Source of the DNA: Sphingomonas glacialis
GTDB taxonomy: Bacteria; Pseudomonadota; Alphaproteobacteria; Sphingomonadales; Sphingomonadaceae
DNA length: 64,000 nucleotides
Reading direction: 5' to 3'
NCBI RefSeq assembly: GCF_006439055.1
Contig: NZ_RCZC01000001.1
Coordinates: 62,001-126,000 of the forward strand
Both the position numbers and the translations under genes were made by a program. The first letter of the stretch is position 1. Each line of letters starts with the position of its first letter. Of this stretch, positions 28,572-39,056 are shown in pieces. A model generated the notes under the pieces. It saw only the letters and a list, made by a program, of their open reading frames with translations. It had not been told where the DNA came from and ran no database searches.

Positions 28572-29940
28572 CGGCCTGCCCGCCCGACCGCTTGCGCTTG
28601 CCGGCGTCAGACGCGCTCGCGCCCGCCGCCAGCTGCCCGGTGATGACCTGATCGCCCGGCTTGAGATCGCCGCCGATCACTTCGGTCATCGATCCATTGC
28701 TCTCGCCGGTGGTGATCTGCACCGGCTGCGGAACACCCGCCGCATCGGCTACGTACACCGTCTGCGACCCGCCGCGCTTGACCGTCTCGCCCTTGCCCGT
28801 GCCCGCGCCGCCGCGCCGCGGCCGGCCCGGCATCAGCGCGCCGGCGATGCCCTTGTTCGCGCTCGCGCCCGAAGTGTCGGTCGGCTTGAAGCGCAACGCC
28901 GCGTTGGGGACGAGCAAGACGTTGGTCTTGGCCGTCGTCGTGATGTCGGCGGTTGCGGTCATGCCGGGGCGCAACTGCAGATTGGCGTTCCCGACGCTCA
29001 GCGTCGCGCTGTACGACACGACCTGCCCGGTCGTGCTGGTTGTGGTGGTCGTCGTCGAGCTCGATTGCGCCGACAGGTTCGATCCAAGATCGACGCGCGT
29101 GATCGTCGCGGGGAAGGTCTTGCCCGGGAAGGCGTCGACCGTGAACACCGCCTGCTGGCCTTCCTTGACCGAGCCGACATCGGCCTCGTCGATCGCGACC
29201 TCGAGCTTCATCCGGCTGAGATCCTCGGCGATGACGAACAAGGTCGGCGTGCTGAACGACGCGGCGACGGTCTGCCCCGGTTCGATCTGGCGCGCGAGCA
29301 CGACGCCGTTGACCGGCGAGCGCACCACGGTCTTCACCAGCTGCGTCGCGTTCGACGACAGCGTCGCGCGTGCCGAGGCGACGTTCGCCTGCGCCGCCTT
29401 CAGATTGGCGATCGCGCGGTTCTTGTCGGCGATCGCCTGGTCCATCTCGGTCTTGGCGGGAACGCGCCCGCCCGAGAGGCGGCTGACCTCCTGATAGCGC
29501 GCGAGGGTCGCGTTCGATTGCCCGAGCGTCGCCTGGTTCTGCGCGACCGTCGCGACGGCTGCGTCGAGCGCAGCCTGGCTCTGGTTGACCGCATCCTGGA
29601 AGCGCGACGGATCGACCAAAGCGAGCGGCTGGTTCTTGGTCACGCGGTCGTTGACGTCGACGACGACCTTGGTGACGAGCCCCGACAGTTCAGAGCCGAC
29701 ATCGACCTGGTTGGTCGGCGCGAGCTTGCCCGTCGCCGAGACGCTGACCGCGAGCTCGCCGCGGGCGACGGGCTCAGTCGCATATTCGGCCTTGGCGGTG
29801 CCGCCGAAGCAGCTCTTGAGCAGGAGCAGCAGCAACAGGATGCCGACCGCGACCACAGCCCATTTCGCCCAGCGGCGCCAGGCCGGGACCGTCTTGGCGC
29901 CGAGAAAGTCGTTGAGGTCGGTGCGCGCGGGATCGGCCAT
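28561..29940 (-). CDS. macA: MacA-type periplasmic adaptor protein
   Basis: Membrane-fusion protein linking the ABC transporter to the outer-membrane channel. The 459 residues have one N-terminal helix (about 24-44, VVAVGILLLLLLLKS), the split lipoyl motif (VDVGSELSGLVTKVVVDVNDRV and RSPVNGVVLAR), a long helical hairpin between them, and beta-barrel/membrane-proximal domains. A Ser/Thr-rich insert (STTTTTTSTTG) and a Gly/Arg-rich C-terminal loop are unusual but typical of the disordered edges of this family. Confidence 0.88.
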   Translation of the reverse strand: MADPARTDLNDFLGAKTVPAWRRWAKWAVVAVGILLLLLLLKSCFGGTAKAEYATEPVARGELAVSVSATGKLAPTNQVDVGSELSGLVTKVVVDVNDRVTKNQPLALVDPSRFQDAVNQSQAALDAAVATVAQNQATLGQSNATLARYQEVSRLSGGRVPAKTEMDQAIADKNRAIANLKAAQANVASARATLSSNATQLVKTVVRSPVNGVVLARQIEPGQTVAASFSTPTLFVIAEDLSRMKLEVAIDEADVGSVKEGQQAVFTVDAFPGKTFPATITRVDLGSNLSAQSSSTTTTTTSTTGQVVSYSATLSVGNANLQLRPGMTATADITTTAKTNVLLVPNAALRFKPTDTSGASANKGIAGALMPGRPRRGGAGTGKGETVKRGGSQTVYVADAAGVPQPVQITTGESNGSMTEVIGGDLKPGDQVITGQLAAGASASDAGKRKRSGGQAGGQ

Positions 29941-31404
29941 CTATCGTACCTGTGCGGGAGAGATTGGGAGGACGGTCGGATCGGCGGCACTGTCCCAGCC
30001 ACCGCCGAGCGCGAGATACAGTTGGACGAGTGCGGTCGCCTGGTCGGACTGCGCCTGGCTCAGGCCATTGCGCGCGGTGAGCAGGCTCGCCTCCGAGGTG
30101 TTGAGCGTGGTGAAATCGGTCAACCCGGCGCGGTACTGCGTGCGCGCGAGCAGCGCGCTGTTGTTCGCGGCATCGAGCGCGATCGCGAACTCGGCCGCGC
30201 GGCGCTTGGCGCTGTCGAGCGCGACGACGGCATTCTCTACATCCTCGAGGCCCGTCAGCACGGTCGATTTGTACGCCGCGAACGATCCCTCGGCCGCCGC
30301 CTCGCTCGCGCGGACCTGCGAGCGCAGCCGGCCGCCGTTGAAGATCGCCTGCGTCAGTCCGGCGAACACCTGGCCCGCGACGCTCTGGAACAGGTCGCCG
30401 ATATGCGATGCATCGGTCGAGACGCTGCCGCTGATCGCCAGCGCGGGATAGAGCGCCGCCTTCGATACGCCGATCTGCGCGGTGGCCGCGGCAAGCGACC
30501 GTTCGGCCGAGCGCACGTCGGGGCGCTGGCGCAGCGTGTCGATCGGAATGCCGATCGCTACGCTCGCGGCCCCGGTCGGGATCGGTCGGACCGCCGCCAG
30601 CTCGGCCTTGAGCGCACCGGGCGCCTGGCCCGTCAGCACGCCGAGCCGCGAGACCGCGGCATTGTAATTCTGCTCGATCGTCGGGATCGTCGCCGCGGTC
30701 GAGGCGCGTTGCGACCGCGCCTGCTCGGCATCGAGCGAAGAAACCAGCCCCGCCTGGACGCGGAAGCCCGCGATCTGGAGATTGTCGTCCTGCAGACGCA
30801 GCGAATCGCGCGCATTGGCCAGCTGCGCCTGATACAGCCGCGCGAGCATGTAGTTGCGCGCAGTCTCGGCCTGGGTCGAGAGCACGACGGTCGCAAAATC
30901 ATAGCCCGACGCTTGGAACTGCGCGCGGCTCGCCTCGACCGTGCGGCGGATCTCGCCGAACAGCCCGACCTGATATTGCACGTCGAGCCCGAGCGACAGC
31001 GTGTCGCCCGATCCGCGCCCGGTTATCACGGTCGCGCCGCCCGGCAGCGTCGTCGTGCCGCCAGCGATGCTCTGCGAGCGGGTATAACCGGCCGATCCGC
31101 TCAACGTCGGCAGCAGTTGCGCGCGCGATTGGACCAGTGATTCGCGCGCCTGGCGTAACCGCGCGACGGCTTGTGCGATGTCGAGATTGTTGGTGCGTGC
31201 GCGCTCGACGATGCTCGCCAGCAGCGGATCGTTGAACTTTGTCCACCACGCGGTGAGGTCTGCAGCGGGGCGCCCGTCGCTCGGCACCGAATACAGATCG
31301 GGCATGCCGAGCGTCGCCGGTGTGGCGGGGTGGTAATTGGGGCCAACGGTACACGCCGCCAGCGGTACGGTGACGGCAAGCAGCAGAGAGAGGCGATGGC
31401 GCAT
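29941..31404 (-). CDS. NodT-type outer-membrane efflux lipoprotein
   Basis: TolC-superfamily channel of the operon. Starting at MRHRLSLLLAV, the 487 residues carry a lipoprotein signal (lipobox LAAC followed by TVGPNYHP, the usual NodT N-terminus) and two repeats of the outer membrane efflux domain with RARTNNLDIAQAVARLRQAR and QTEAARNYM. Its stop abuts the macA start. As first gene on this strand it probably carries the promoter in the 116-bp gap next to pccA. Confidence 0.88.
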   Translation of the reverse strand: MRHRLSLLLAVTVPLAACTVGPNYHPATPATLGMPDLYSVPSDGRPAADLTAWWTKFNDPLLASIVERARTNNLDIAQAVARLRQARESLVQSRAQLLPTLSGSAGYTRSQSIAGGTTTLPGGATVITGRGSGDTLSLGLDVQYQVGLFGEIRRTVEASRAQFQASGYDFATVVLSTQAETARNYMLARLYQAQLANARDSLRLQDDNLQIAGFRVQAGLVSSLDAEQARSQRASTAATIPTIEQNYNAAVSRLGVLTGQAPGALKAELAAVRPIPTGAASVAIGIPIDTLRQRPDVRSAERSLAAATAQIGVSKAALYPALAISGSVSTDASHIGDLFQSVAGQVFAGLTQAIFNGGRLRSQVRASEAAAEGSFAAYKSTVLTGLEDVENAVVALDSAKRRAAEFAIALDAANNSALLARTQYRAGLTDFTTLNTSEASLLTARNGLSQAQSDQATALVQLYLALGGGWDSAADPTVLPISPAQVR

Positions 31405-31520
31405 GGTGTTCGTGTGGACTAGCACACCGCGCGAGGTCCACCGATTTATTGTCGCAAACTGTCGCGGATCGGCCCTAACGCGCATCTTATGAAGTGCGTG
31501 CAGGCCCGGCCCCGCAACGC

Positions 31521-33641
31521 TCATTCCATCTCGAGGATCACCGCATCGACCGCGAGGCTGTCGCCCGGTGCGGCGTTGACCGATTTGACCGTACCGGCCT
31601 TCTCGGCGCGCAGGATGTTCTCCATCTTCATCGCCTCGACCACCGCAAGCGGCTGGCCTGCCTCGACCTTGTCGCCGGCGGCGACGTCGAGCCGCATCAG
31701 CAGACCGGGCATCGGGCAGAGCAGGAACTTAGACAGATCGGGCGGGATCTTGGTGATCATGTGCTGCGCGTAGGGCGCGACATGCGCGGGGAGCACGCGC
31801 GCGACATGGCTTGCGCCGCGCGTGGTGAGCTTGAAGCCGGTGCGGGTGCGCGAAATCTTGACGGTCAGCGGGGCGTCGTCGAGCTCGGCTTCGACGGTGC
31901 GGTCGCCCGGCGTGTATTCGAGCGCGATGTCGAGATCGGCATCGTCGACGGTGATCCCGTCGGTCGAGATCGCGACAAGGTGATCGGTCTCGCCGATCCG
32001 CACCGACCAGTCCGACGGCGGGCGCAGCCGCTTGCCGAGCTGCCCGTCGATGCGCCGCGCGCGGTCGGCCTCGGCAGTCGCGGCGAAGGCGGCGATCGCG
32101 GCGAGCGCCTCGATCAATTCGGGCTCGGCGGGGGCGCCGTGGAAGCCGTCGGGATATTCCTCGGCGATGAACCCCGTCGTGATGTTGCCCGAGCGGAAGC
32201 GCGGGTGCTGCATCAAGGCCGAGAGGAAATCCAGATTGTTGCCGGGGCCTTCGATCTCGAACGCATCGAGCGCGGCGATCTGCTCGTCGATCGCCTCTTC
32301 GCGGGTGGGGGCCCAGGTGATCAGCTTGGCGATCATCGGGTCGTAGAACATGCTGACCTCGCCCCCCTCCCGCACGCCGTCATCGACGCGGGTATAGGCT
32401 TCTTGAAGCCCCTCCCCTTTAGGGGAGGGGTTGGGGGTGGGGGGCGTCTCACCGAGCCCGGCACCTGCGTCCGCGGCACGGCCCCACCCCAACCCCTCCC
32501 CTGAAGGGGAGGGGCTTAGTTTCACGTAGGGCGTCTCGCTGCTTTCCGGCGGATTATACCGCACCAGCCGCCCAATGCTCGGCAGGAACCCACGATACGG
32601 GTCCTCGGCATAGACGCGATTCTCGATCGCCCAGCCATTGAGCGTCACATCGTCCTGCCCGAACCCGAGCGGCTCGCCCGCCGCGACGCGAATCATCAGC
32701 TCGACCAGATCGAGCCCGGTCACCGCCTCGGTCACCGGATGCTCGACCTGCAGCCGGGTGTTCATCTCGAGAAAGTAGAACCCCTCGCCCGTCGTGTCGG
32801 CGCCCGACACGATCAGCTCGACCGTCCCCGCCGAGAAATACCCGACCGCCCGCGCCAGTGCGACCGCCTGCTCGCCCATCGCCTTGCGCATCTTGGGCGT
32901 AACGAACGGCGACGGGGCTTCCTCGACCACCTTCTGATGGCGCCGCTGGATCGAGCATTCGCGCTCGCCGAGATAGACGATGTTGCCGTGCTGATCGCCC
33001 ATAACCTGGATCTCGATGTGGCGCGGGCTTTCGATGAACTTCTCGATGAACACCCGGTCGTCGCCGAACGACGCGAGCCCCTCGCGCTTGGTCGCCTCGA
33101 AGCCCTCGCGCACGTCCTGCTCGCTATAGGCCAGCCGCATCCCCTTGCCGCCACCGCCAGCCGAGGCCTTCATCATCACCGGATAGCCGATGTCGCTGGC
33201 GATCCGCGCCGCCTCCTCGGTATCGGCGATCTCGCCCAGGAAACCGGGGACGACGTTGACGCCCGCGGCCTTGGCGAGCTTCTTGGACTCGATCTTGTCG
33301 CCCATCGCGGCGATCGCTTTGGGCGGCGGGCCGACAAACGCGATCCCGGCATCGGCACAGGCGCGCGCGAAGCTCTCGCGCTCGGACAGGAAGCCGTAGC
33401 CCGGATGGATGCAGTCCGCGCCGGTTTCCTTGGCCGCGAGCAGGATCAAATCGGCGAGCAGATAGCTCTCACCCGCCGGCGGCGGCCCGAGCCGGACGCT
33501 CTCGTCGGCCATCAGCACGTGCGGGGAGCGCGCGTCGGCGTCGGAATAGACCGCGACCGTCGCGATCCCCATCTTCTTGGCGGTGCGCATCACGCGGCAC
33601 GCGATTTCACCGCGGTTCGCGACCAGGATTTTCTTGAACAT
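31521..33641 (-). CDS. pccA: Propionyl-CoA carboxylase biotin-containing alpha subunit with embedded palindrome
   Basis: Biotin carboxylase/carrier subunit making methylmalonyl-CoA from propionyl-CoA with PccB. The 706 residues start at MFKKILVANRGEIA; the ATP-grasp domain (GGGGKGMR, EMNTRLQVEHPVTE), BC C-terminal domain, BT domain and carrier domain (biotinyl Lys672 in EAMKMEN) are all present. Between GRLVRYNPPES and RVDDGV, about residues 374-414 (LSPSPSGEGLGWG ... NPSPKGEGLQE) are encoded by a palindromic DNA element, in frame. The start overlaps the stop of the small upstream gene in TGATG. Confidence 0.95.
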   Translation of the reverse strand: MFKKILVANRGEIACRVMRTAKKMGIATVAVYSDADARSPHVLMADESVRLGPPPAGESYLLADLILLAAKETGADCIHPGYGFLSERESFARACADAGIAFVGPPPKAIAAMGDKIESKKLAKAAGVNVVPGFLGEIADTEEAARIASDIGYPVMMKASAGGGGKGMRLAYSEQDVREGFEATKREGLASFGDDRVFIEKFIESPRHIEIQVMGDQHGNIVYLGERECSIQRRHQKVVEEAPSPFVTPKMRKAMGEQAVALARAVGYFSAGTVELIVSGADTTGEGFYFLEMNTRLQVEHPVTEAVTGLDLVELMIRVAAGEPLGFGQDDVTLNGWAIENRVYAEDPYRGFLPSIGRLVRYNPPESSETPYVKLSPSPSGEGLGWGRAADAGAGLGETPPTPNPSPKGEGLQEAYTRVDDGVREGGEVSMFYDPMIAKLITWAPTREEAIDEQIAALDAFEIEGPGNNLDFLSALMQHPRFRSGNITTGFIAEEYPDGFHGAPAEPELIEALAAIAAFAATAEADRARRIDGQLGKRLRPPSDWSVRIGETDHLVAISTDGITVDDADLDIALEYTPGDRTVEAELDDAPLTVKISRTRTGFKLTTRGASHVARVLPAHVAPYAQHMITKIPPDLSKFLLCPMPGLLMRLDVAAGDKVEAGQPLAVVEAMKMENILRAEKAGTVKSVNAAPGDSLAVDAVILEME
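32405..32519. repeat. Palindromic element inserted in frame in pccA
   Basis: The left arm, AAGCCCCTCCCCTTTAGGGG followed by AGGGGTTGGGGGTGGGG, and the right arm, ending AAGGGGAGGGGCTTAG, are inverted copies about 115 bp apart end to end. The element contributes about 38 codons without a stop to the biotin carboxylase C-terminal region. Confidence 0.85.
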
Positions 33642-33883
33642 CAATCGCCCTTTGTCGAAGTCACATCGCGGACGATACGCCGCGCGAGCCAGTGGCAGAA
33701 AAACAATGTGATGACGGCGTAGAGGGCGGCGGGGAGGCAATTCGCCATCGCAACCATCCAGAAGGGTGCTACATTATGCCCCGCCAAAGGGTTCATCATG
33801 CTGAGGAACGCGGCAACGCTTTCCCAATAGATCGCCGATCCGATAGCGAACAGAATAGCAGGCCTGCGAACCCGCATCCTCAT
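33641..33883 (-). CDS. Small two-helix membrane protein
   Basis: The 80-residue frame has two clear membrane helices (PAILFAIGSAIYWESVAAFL and MVAMANCLPAALYAVITLFF) and a basic cytoplasmic tail. The start (ATG at 33883) shares the A/T of TGATG with the stop of the LprI-like gene, and its stop overlaps the pccA start the same way, so it is a coupled member of the propionate operon. No family recognised. It is too short and hydrophobic for further assignment. Confidence 0.6.
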   Translation of the reverse strand: MRMRVRRPAILFAIGSAIYWESVAAFLSMMNPLAGHNVAPFWMVAMANCLPAALYAVITLFFCHWLARRIVRDVTSTKGD

Positions 33884-34245
33884 CAGCCGCCCCACACCAA
33901 CGACTTCAGTTGCGCCGTGCGTGCACGGGTCAAACCCGTCCGGCACGCCGCCGTTGTCATGCCCTGCGCCGATCCGCCGGCATATTGCCCGCCCTCGATC
34001 ACGCACTGCGTATCGCGATACTTGAGCCACGCACGCTGGCTCTCGAGCAAGGAGCCCGCATAACCGAAACCGCCGCCGCGCGACGTGTCCTGCGCATCGC
34101 GGCCCTTCATATAGGCATAGGTCCGCTTCCACTGCGCGGTCATCGCGGCATCGGCCTGCGCGTAACTCGCGCCGCTCGAGCGGTTCATCGCCGCCTGCGT
34201 CTGGACCGGCGCGGCAACGGTGAGGAGCAGCGCGATCAGCAGCAC
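33883..34245 (-). CDS. Exported DUF1311/LprI-like protein
   Basis: GTG at 34245 was chosen because AAAGGA sits 7 bases upstream; the frame is open further into bioB but without support. The 120 residues have a signal peptide ([18 protein letters not shown]), then the lysozyme-inhibitor LprI-like helical region ending in [17 protein letters not shown] and [13 protein letters not shown] with paired cysteines. Overlaps bioB by 10 bp and the next gene by 3 bp. The role in this operon is unclear. Confidence 0.7.
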   Translation of the reverse strand: MLLIALLLTVAAPVQTQAAMNRSSGASYAQADAAMTAQWKRTYAYMKGRDAQDTSRGGGFGYAGSLLESQRAWLKYRDTQCVIEGGQYAGGSAQGMTTAACRTGLTRARTAQLKSLVWGG

Positions 34246-35351
34246 GTCTTTTCCTTTCGCATCGGTTCCTCGCCCAGCATCGGGACGAGGCCGAGCTTGG
34301 CCAGCAGCGCGGCATCCTTGTCGTCGCCGGCATTGCCCGTGGTAAGCAGCTTGTCGCCGGTGAAGATCGAGTTGGCGCCCGCCATGAAGCACAGAGCCTG
34401 CGTCGCCTCGGACATGCTCTCACGCCCCGCCGACAACCGCACCATGCTCAGCGGCATCGTGACACGCGCGACCGCGACGGTGCGGACGAATTCGATATCG
34501 TCGATCGCGGCAAGCGGCGTGTCGGCGAGCATGTTGCCGAGCACTGTGCCCTTGACCGGCACCAGCGCATTGACCGGCACGCTCTCGGGATGGCGCGGCA
34601 GCGTGGCGAGCGCATGGACGAAGCCGACGCGATCGCCGCGCGTCTCGCCCATACCGACGATCCCGCCGCAGCACACGTTGATCCCCGCCTCGCGGACGTT
34701 CTCGAGCGTGTCGAGCCGGTCCTGGAAGGTGCGCGTGGTGATGACCTCGGCATACTTTTCCGGCGAGGTGTCGATATTGTGGTTGTAATAATCGAGCCCC
34801 GCCGCGGCGAGCTGCTCGGCCTGGCCGGGCGTCAGCATGCCGAGCGTCATGCAGGTCTCCATCCCCATCTGGCGGACGCCCTGCACCATCTCGATGATCG
34901 CCGGCATGTCCTTGTCCTTGGGGTTGCGCCAGGCGGCGCCCATGCAGAAGCGCTGGCTGCCCGCATCGCGCGCCTGGGCGGCGGATTGCAGGACGGCGCG
35001 CACGTCCATCAGCTTGCTGGCCTTGAGCTCGGTCTCGGCCGAGGCGGACTGGTTGCAATAGCCGCAATCCTCGGGGCAGCCGCCGGTCTTGATCGACAGC
35101 AATGTGCACAGCTGCACTTCGCCCGCGGCGTGATGCGCGCGGTGCGTGGTCTGCGCGCGGAACATCAGTTCGTCGAACGGGAGATCGAACAAAGCGGCGA
35201 TCTCGGCGCGGGTCCAGTCGGTGCGCACCTGCTCCCCTCCCGCTTGCGGAAGGGGTTGGGGGAGGGGCGTGCCAATGGCGCCATCGCTCGTTGACAGGCC
35301 CTCCCCTAGCCCCTCCCGCAAGCGGGAGGGGGACTCGCGTACATCACTCAT
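34236..35351 (-). CDS. bioB: Biotin synthase with palindrome-encoded N-terminus
   Basis: Radical SAM enzyme inserting sulfur into dethiobiotin. The SAM cluster ligands are Cys92, 96 and 99 in [20 protein letters not shown] and the GGIVGMGE segment are conserved. The first ATG overlaps the mutase stop in ATGA, giving 371 residues. After MSDVR, residues 6-41 translate a palindromic element before the normal sequence [17 protein letters not shown] begins. A GTG at 35228, preceded by GGGAGGGG from the element, could give a 330-residue protein without the insert. Confidence 0.95.
   Translation of the reverse strand: MSDVRESPSRLREGLGEGLSTSDGAIGTPLPQPLPQAGGEQVRTDWTRAEIAALFDLPFDELMFRAQTTHRAHHAAGEVQLCTLLSIKTGGCPEDCGYCNQSASAETELKASKLMDVRAVLQSAAQARDAGSQRFCMGAAWRNPKDKDMPAIIEMVQGVRQMGMETCMTLGMLTPGQAEQLAAAGLDYYNHNIDTSPEKYAEVITTRTFQDRLDTLENVREAGINVCCGGIVGMGETRGDRVGFVHALATLPRHPESVPVNALVPVKGTVLGNMLADTPLAAIDDIEFVRTVAVARVTMPLSMVRLSAGRESMSEATQALCFMAGANSIFTGDKLLTTGNAGDDKDAALLAKLGLVPMLGEEPMRKEKTCC
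35232..35334. repeat. Palindromic element at the 5' end of bioB
   Basis: The arms CTCCCCTCCCGCTTGCGG and CCCTCCCGCAAGCGGGAGGG flank a central segment. It is the same family as the outer arms of the element in the ABC ATPase gene (27650-27808), and is read in the same frame ([14 protein letters not shown]) in both proteins. Confidence 0.85.
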
Positions 35352-37489
35352 TCCGAAACTTCCTCAACCGGGGGCATATTATGCCCCAGCAATCGCAACA
35401 CTTCGCCCGCAGCCTCGACCAGGTTCGTCCCAGGCCCGAAAATCCCCTGCACGCCGGCATCGCGCAACACCTGATAATCCTGCGCCGGGATCACCCCGCC
35501 CGCGATCACCTTGATATCGCCGCGGCCGGCCTCGCGCAGATGGCCGATCAGCTCGGGGATCAACGTCTTGTGCCCCGCAGCGAGCGACGACGCGCCGACC
35601 ACATCGACATCGCTTTCGATCGCGAGCTTGGCGGCTTCGGACGGCGTCTGGAACAACGGCCCCGGCACCACGTCGAACCCGAGATCACCGAACGCCGACG
35701 ACACGAGGTTGGCGCCGCGGTCATGCCCGTCCTGCCCCATCTTGGCGACGAGCATCCGCGGTTTGCGACCGTTGCGCGTCTCGAGCGAGACCACGCCTTC
35801 CTTCAGCCCCTGCCACGCGGCGTCGAATTCGTGCGCGCCGCCGTAAATGCCCGAGACTGGCGTCGGCACGGTATCGTAGCGCCCGAACACATCCTCCATC
35901 GCCGAGGAAATCTCGCCGAGCGTCGCCCGCTGGCGGGCACATTCCACCGCGAGCGCGAGCACGTTGGTCGTACCGCGCGCCCCCTCGCGCAACGCGTCGA
36001 GCGCCGCCGTACATTTCGCCTCGTCGCGCCCGGCCTTCGAGCGCGCAATCCGCGCGATCTGCGACTCCCGCACCGCGACGTTATCGACATCCAAAATGTC
36101 GATCGGGTCCTGCTCGGCGAGCTTGTACTTGTTGACGCCGACGATGACGTCCTCGCCCTTATCGACGCGCGCGGCACGCCCGGCAGACGCCTCCTCGATC
36201 ATCGCCTTGGGCCAGCCCGCCGCGACCGCCTGTGCCATGCCGCCCTCGGCCTCGACGCGCTGGATGATCTCCCACGCCTTGTCGACCAGCTCCTCGGTCA
36301 GGGCCTCGATATAATAGCTGCCGCCGAGCGGATCGACGACCTTGGTCATCCCCGTCTCTTCCTGCAGCACGATCTGCGTGTTGCGTGCGATCCGCGCCGA
36401 GAAATCGGTCGGCAGCGCGATCGCCTCGTCGAGTGCATTGGTGTGGAGGCTCTGCGTCCCCCCCAGCATCGCCGCCATCGCCTCGACCGTGGTGCGGATC
36501 ACGTTGTTATACGGATCCTGCTCGGTCAGCGACACGCCGCTCGTCTGGCAATGCGTGCGCAGCATCTTGCTCCGCTCGTCCTTGGCACCGAGATCGGTCA
36601 TCACGCGATGCCACAATTTCCGCGCCGCGCGCAGCTTGGCGACCTCCATGAAGAAGTTCATGCCGATCGCGAAGAAGAACGACAGCCGCCCGGCAAACGC
36701 ATCGAGATCGAGCCCCGACGCCATCGCCGCCTTGGCATATTCGCGCCCATCAGCGATCGTGAACGCCAACTCCTGCAGCTGCGTCGCGCCCGCTTCCTGC
36801 ATGTGATAGCCGGAAATCGAGATCGAATTGAACTTGGGCATGTGCGTCGAAGTGTAGGCGATGATGTCCGAGATGATCCGCATGCTCGGCGCCGGCGGGT
36901 AGATATAGGTGTTGCGGACCATGAACTCCTTGAGGATGTCGTTCTGGATGGTCCCGTCCAGAAGCGCCTGAGGAACGCCCTGCTCCTCGCCCGCGACGAT
37001 GAAGAAGGCGAGGATCGGGATAACCGCGCCGTTCATCGTCATCGACACCGACATCTTGTCGAGCGGAATCCCGTCGAACAGGATCTTCATGTCGTCGATC
37101 GTGTCGATCGCGACGCCCGCCTTGCCGACATCGCCGGTCACGCGCGGATGGTCCGAGTCATACCCGCGATGCGTCGCCAGATCGAACGCGACCGACAGCC
37201 CCTTCTGCCCGGCGGCCAGGTTGCGCCGATAGAACGCATTGGAGGCCTCCGCGGTCGAGAAGCCCGCATATTGCCGGATCGTCCAAGGCCGCCCCGCATA
37301 CATCGACGCACGCACCCCGCGCGTGAACGGCGCGAAGCCCGGCAGACCGGGGTCGATGCCCTCGACATCGGCCGCAGTATAGAGCGGCTTGACCGCGATC
37401 CCCTCGGGGGTCTGCCAGGTCAGGTCACGCCCCTTGACCTCCTTGGCAGCGGCGGCCTGCCAGGCATCGAGCGTCGGTTTTTCGGTCAT
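35348..37489 (-). CDS. scpA: Methylmalonyl-CoA mutase
   Basis: Adenosylcobalamin enzyme isomerising methylmalonyl-CoA to succinyl-CoA. The 713 residues form the single-chain catalytic type: TIM-barrel substrate half ([34 protein letters not shown]) and C-terminal B12 domain with the cobalt-ligand His589 in DGHDRGAN and the GG...GS-type motifs after it. It overlaps pccB upstream and bioB downstream by 4 bp each. Its product feeds the TCA cycle genes found elsewhere in the window. No epimerase gene is present here. Confidence 0.96.
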   Translation of the reverse strand: MTEKPTLDAWQAAAAKEVKGRDLTWQTPEGIAVKPLYTAADVEGIDPGLPGFAPFTRGVRASMYAGRPWTIRQYAGFSTAEASNAFYRRNLAAGQKGLSVAFDLATHRGYDSDHPRVTGDVGKAGVAIDTIDDMKILFDGIPLDKMSVSMTMNGAVIPILAFFIVAGEEQGVPQALLDGTIQNDILKEFMVRNTYIYPPAPSMRIISDIIAYTSTHMPKFNSISISGYHMQEAGATQLQELAFTIADGREYAKAAMASGLDLDAFAGRLSFFFAIGMNFFMEVAKLRAARKLWHRVMTDLGAKDERSKMLRTHCQTSGVSLTEQDPYNNVIRTTVEAMAAMLGGTQSLHTNALDEAIALPTDFSARIARNTQIVLQEETGMTKVVDPLGGSYYIEALTEELVDKAWEIIQRVEAEGGMAQAVAAGWPKAMIEEASAGRAARVDKGEDVIVGVNKYKLAEQDPIDILDVDNVAVRESQIARIARSKAGRDEAKCTAALDALREGARGTTNVLALAVECARQRATLGEISSAMEDVFGRYDTVPTPVSGIYGGAHEFDAAWQGLKEGVVSLETRNGRKPRMLVAKMGQDGHDRGANLVSSAFGDLGFDVVPGPLFQTPSEAAKLAIESDVDVVGASSLAAGHKTLIPELIGHLREAGRGDIKVIAGGVIPAQDYQVLRDAGVQGIFGPGTNLVEAAGEVLRLLGHNMPPVEEVSE

Positions 37490-39012
37490 AGCGGGATGTT
37501 GTCGTGCTTCTTCCAGGGGTTCTCAAGGCTCTTCCCGCGCAGCTTGCGCAAGCCGAGCGCGATCCGGCGGCGCGTCGAGTGCGGCTGGATCACCTCGTCG
37601 ATAAAGCCCTTGCTCGCCGCGACGAACGGGTTGGCGAAGCGCGCCTCGTACTGCGCGGTCTGCTCGGCGATCTCGGCGGGCGAGCGGCCGCGGAAGATGA
37701 TCTCGACCGCGCCCTTCGCGCCCATCACCGCGATCTCGGCGGTCGGCCAGGCGTAATTGAGGTCGCCGCGCAGATGCTTCGACGCCATCACGTCATACGC
37801 GCCGCCATAGGCCTTGCGCGTGATCACGGTGATCTTGGGCACGGTCGCCTCGGCATAGGCAAAGAGCAGCTTGGCGCCATGCTTGATGATGCCGTTCAGC
37901 TCCTGCGCGGTGCCCGGCAGGAAGCCCGGCACGTCGACGAAGGTGACGATCGGAATCTCGAACGCGTCGCAGAAGCGCACGAACCGCGCCGCCTTCTTCG
38001 ACGAATTGATGTCGAGGCACCCGGCGAGCACCATCGGCTGGTTGGCGACGAAGCCGACGGTGCGCCCCTCGATCCGCCCGAAACCGATGATGATGTTGCC
38101 GGCATGCGTCGGCTGGACCTCGAAGAAATCGCCCTCGTCGACCGTCTTCCGGATCAGCTCGTGCATGTCGTACGGCTGGTTGGCGCTCGCCGGCACCAAC
38201 TGGTCGAGGCTGTGCTCGATCCGGTCCCACGGGTCCGACGACGGCCGTTCGGGCGAAGCCTCGCGGTTCGAGGCGGGAAGGAAGTCCACGAAGTCGCGGG
38301 CCGCAAGCAGCGCCTCGATATCGTTTTCGAAGGCCACATCGGCGACCCCCGACTTCGTGGTATGCGTCACCGCTCCACCCAGTTCCTCCTGCGTGACGAT
38401 CTCGTTTGTAACGGTCTTCACTACATCTGGGCCAGTGACGAACATGTAGGAGCTATCCTTCACCATGAAGATGAAGTCGGTCATCGCCGGGGAATAGACG
38501 GCACCCCCGGCGCATGGCCCCATGATGAGAGAAATCTGTGGCACGACACCACTTGCCAAAACGTTGCGCTGGAACACTTCGGCATAACCGCCGAGCGAGG
38601 CGACGCCCTCCTGGATGCGCGCGCCGCCGCTGTCGTTGAGCCCGATCACCGGCGCGCCGACTTTCAACGCCATGTCCATGATCTTGCAGATCTTCTGCGC
38701 ATGGCGCTCGCTGAGCGAGCCGCCGAACACGGTGAAATCCTGGCTGAAGACGAACACCAGCCGGCCGTTGATCGTACCCGATCCCGTGACGACGCCGTCG
38801 CCGGGGATGATCTGGTCCTGCATTCCGAAATCGACGCAATTGTGCTCGACGTACATGTCGAGCTCCTCGAACGATCCTTCGTCGAGCAGCACGGTGAGCC
38901 GCTCACGGGCGGTCAGCTTGCCCTTGGCGTGTTGCGCGGCGATGCGCTTTTCACCGCCACCCATGCGGGCGGCTTCGCGCTTGCGTTCCAGTTCGGCGAG
39001 GGTCGAAGACAT
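37486..39012 (-). CDS. pccB: Propionyl-CoA carboxylase beta subunit
   Basis: Carboxyltransferase subunit of 508 residues starting at [16 protein letters not shown]. Visible segments are the N-half [17 protein letters not shown] and [10 protein letters not shown] (acyl-CoA site) and the C-half [10 protein letters not shown] and [13 protein letters not shown] (biotin site). It is first in the operon pccB-scpA-bioB-(two small genes)-pccA and is divergent from the ScfR-type regulator gene, with a candidate operator in the 87-bp spacer. The frame continues far upstream only as noise antisense to that regulator. Confidence 0.96.
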   Translation of the reverse strand: MSSTLAELERKREAARMGGGEKRIAAQHAKGKLTARERLTVLLDEGSFEELDMYVEHNCVDFGMQDQIIPGDGVVTGSGTINGRLVFVFSQDFTVFGGSLSERHAQKICKIMDMALKVGAPVIGLNDSGGARIQEGVASLGGYAEVFQRNVLASGVVPQISLIMGPCAGGAVYSPAMTDFIFMVKDSSYMFVTGPDVVKTVTNEIVTQEELGGAVTHTTKSGVADVAFENDIEALLAARDFVDFLPASNREASPERPSSDPWDRIEHSLDQLVPASANQPYDMHELIRKTVDEGDFFEVQPTHAGNIIIGFGRIEGRTVGFVANQPMVLAGCLDINSSKKAARFVRFCDAFEIPIVTFVDVPGFLPGTAQELNGIIKHGAKLLFAYAEATVPKITVITRKAYGGAYDVMASKHLRGDLNYAWPTAEIAVMGAKGAVEIIFRGRSPAEIAEQTAQYEARFANPFVAASKGFIDEVIQPHSTRRRIALGLRKLRGKSLENPWKKHDNIPL

Positions 39013-39056
39013 GCGCACTCCCTTAGGTCGCGCTCGTCTTGCCGCTCTGCGCGCAC

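Noticed and set aside
28483..31140. An 885-codon frame antisense to the efflux adaptor and outer-membrane genes
   Set aside because: Arg/Asp/Leu-rich noise without a start signal; the minus-strand genes are well supported.
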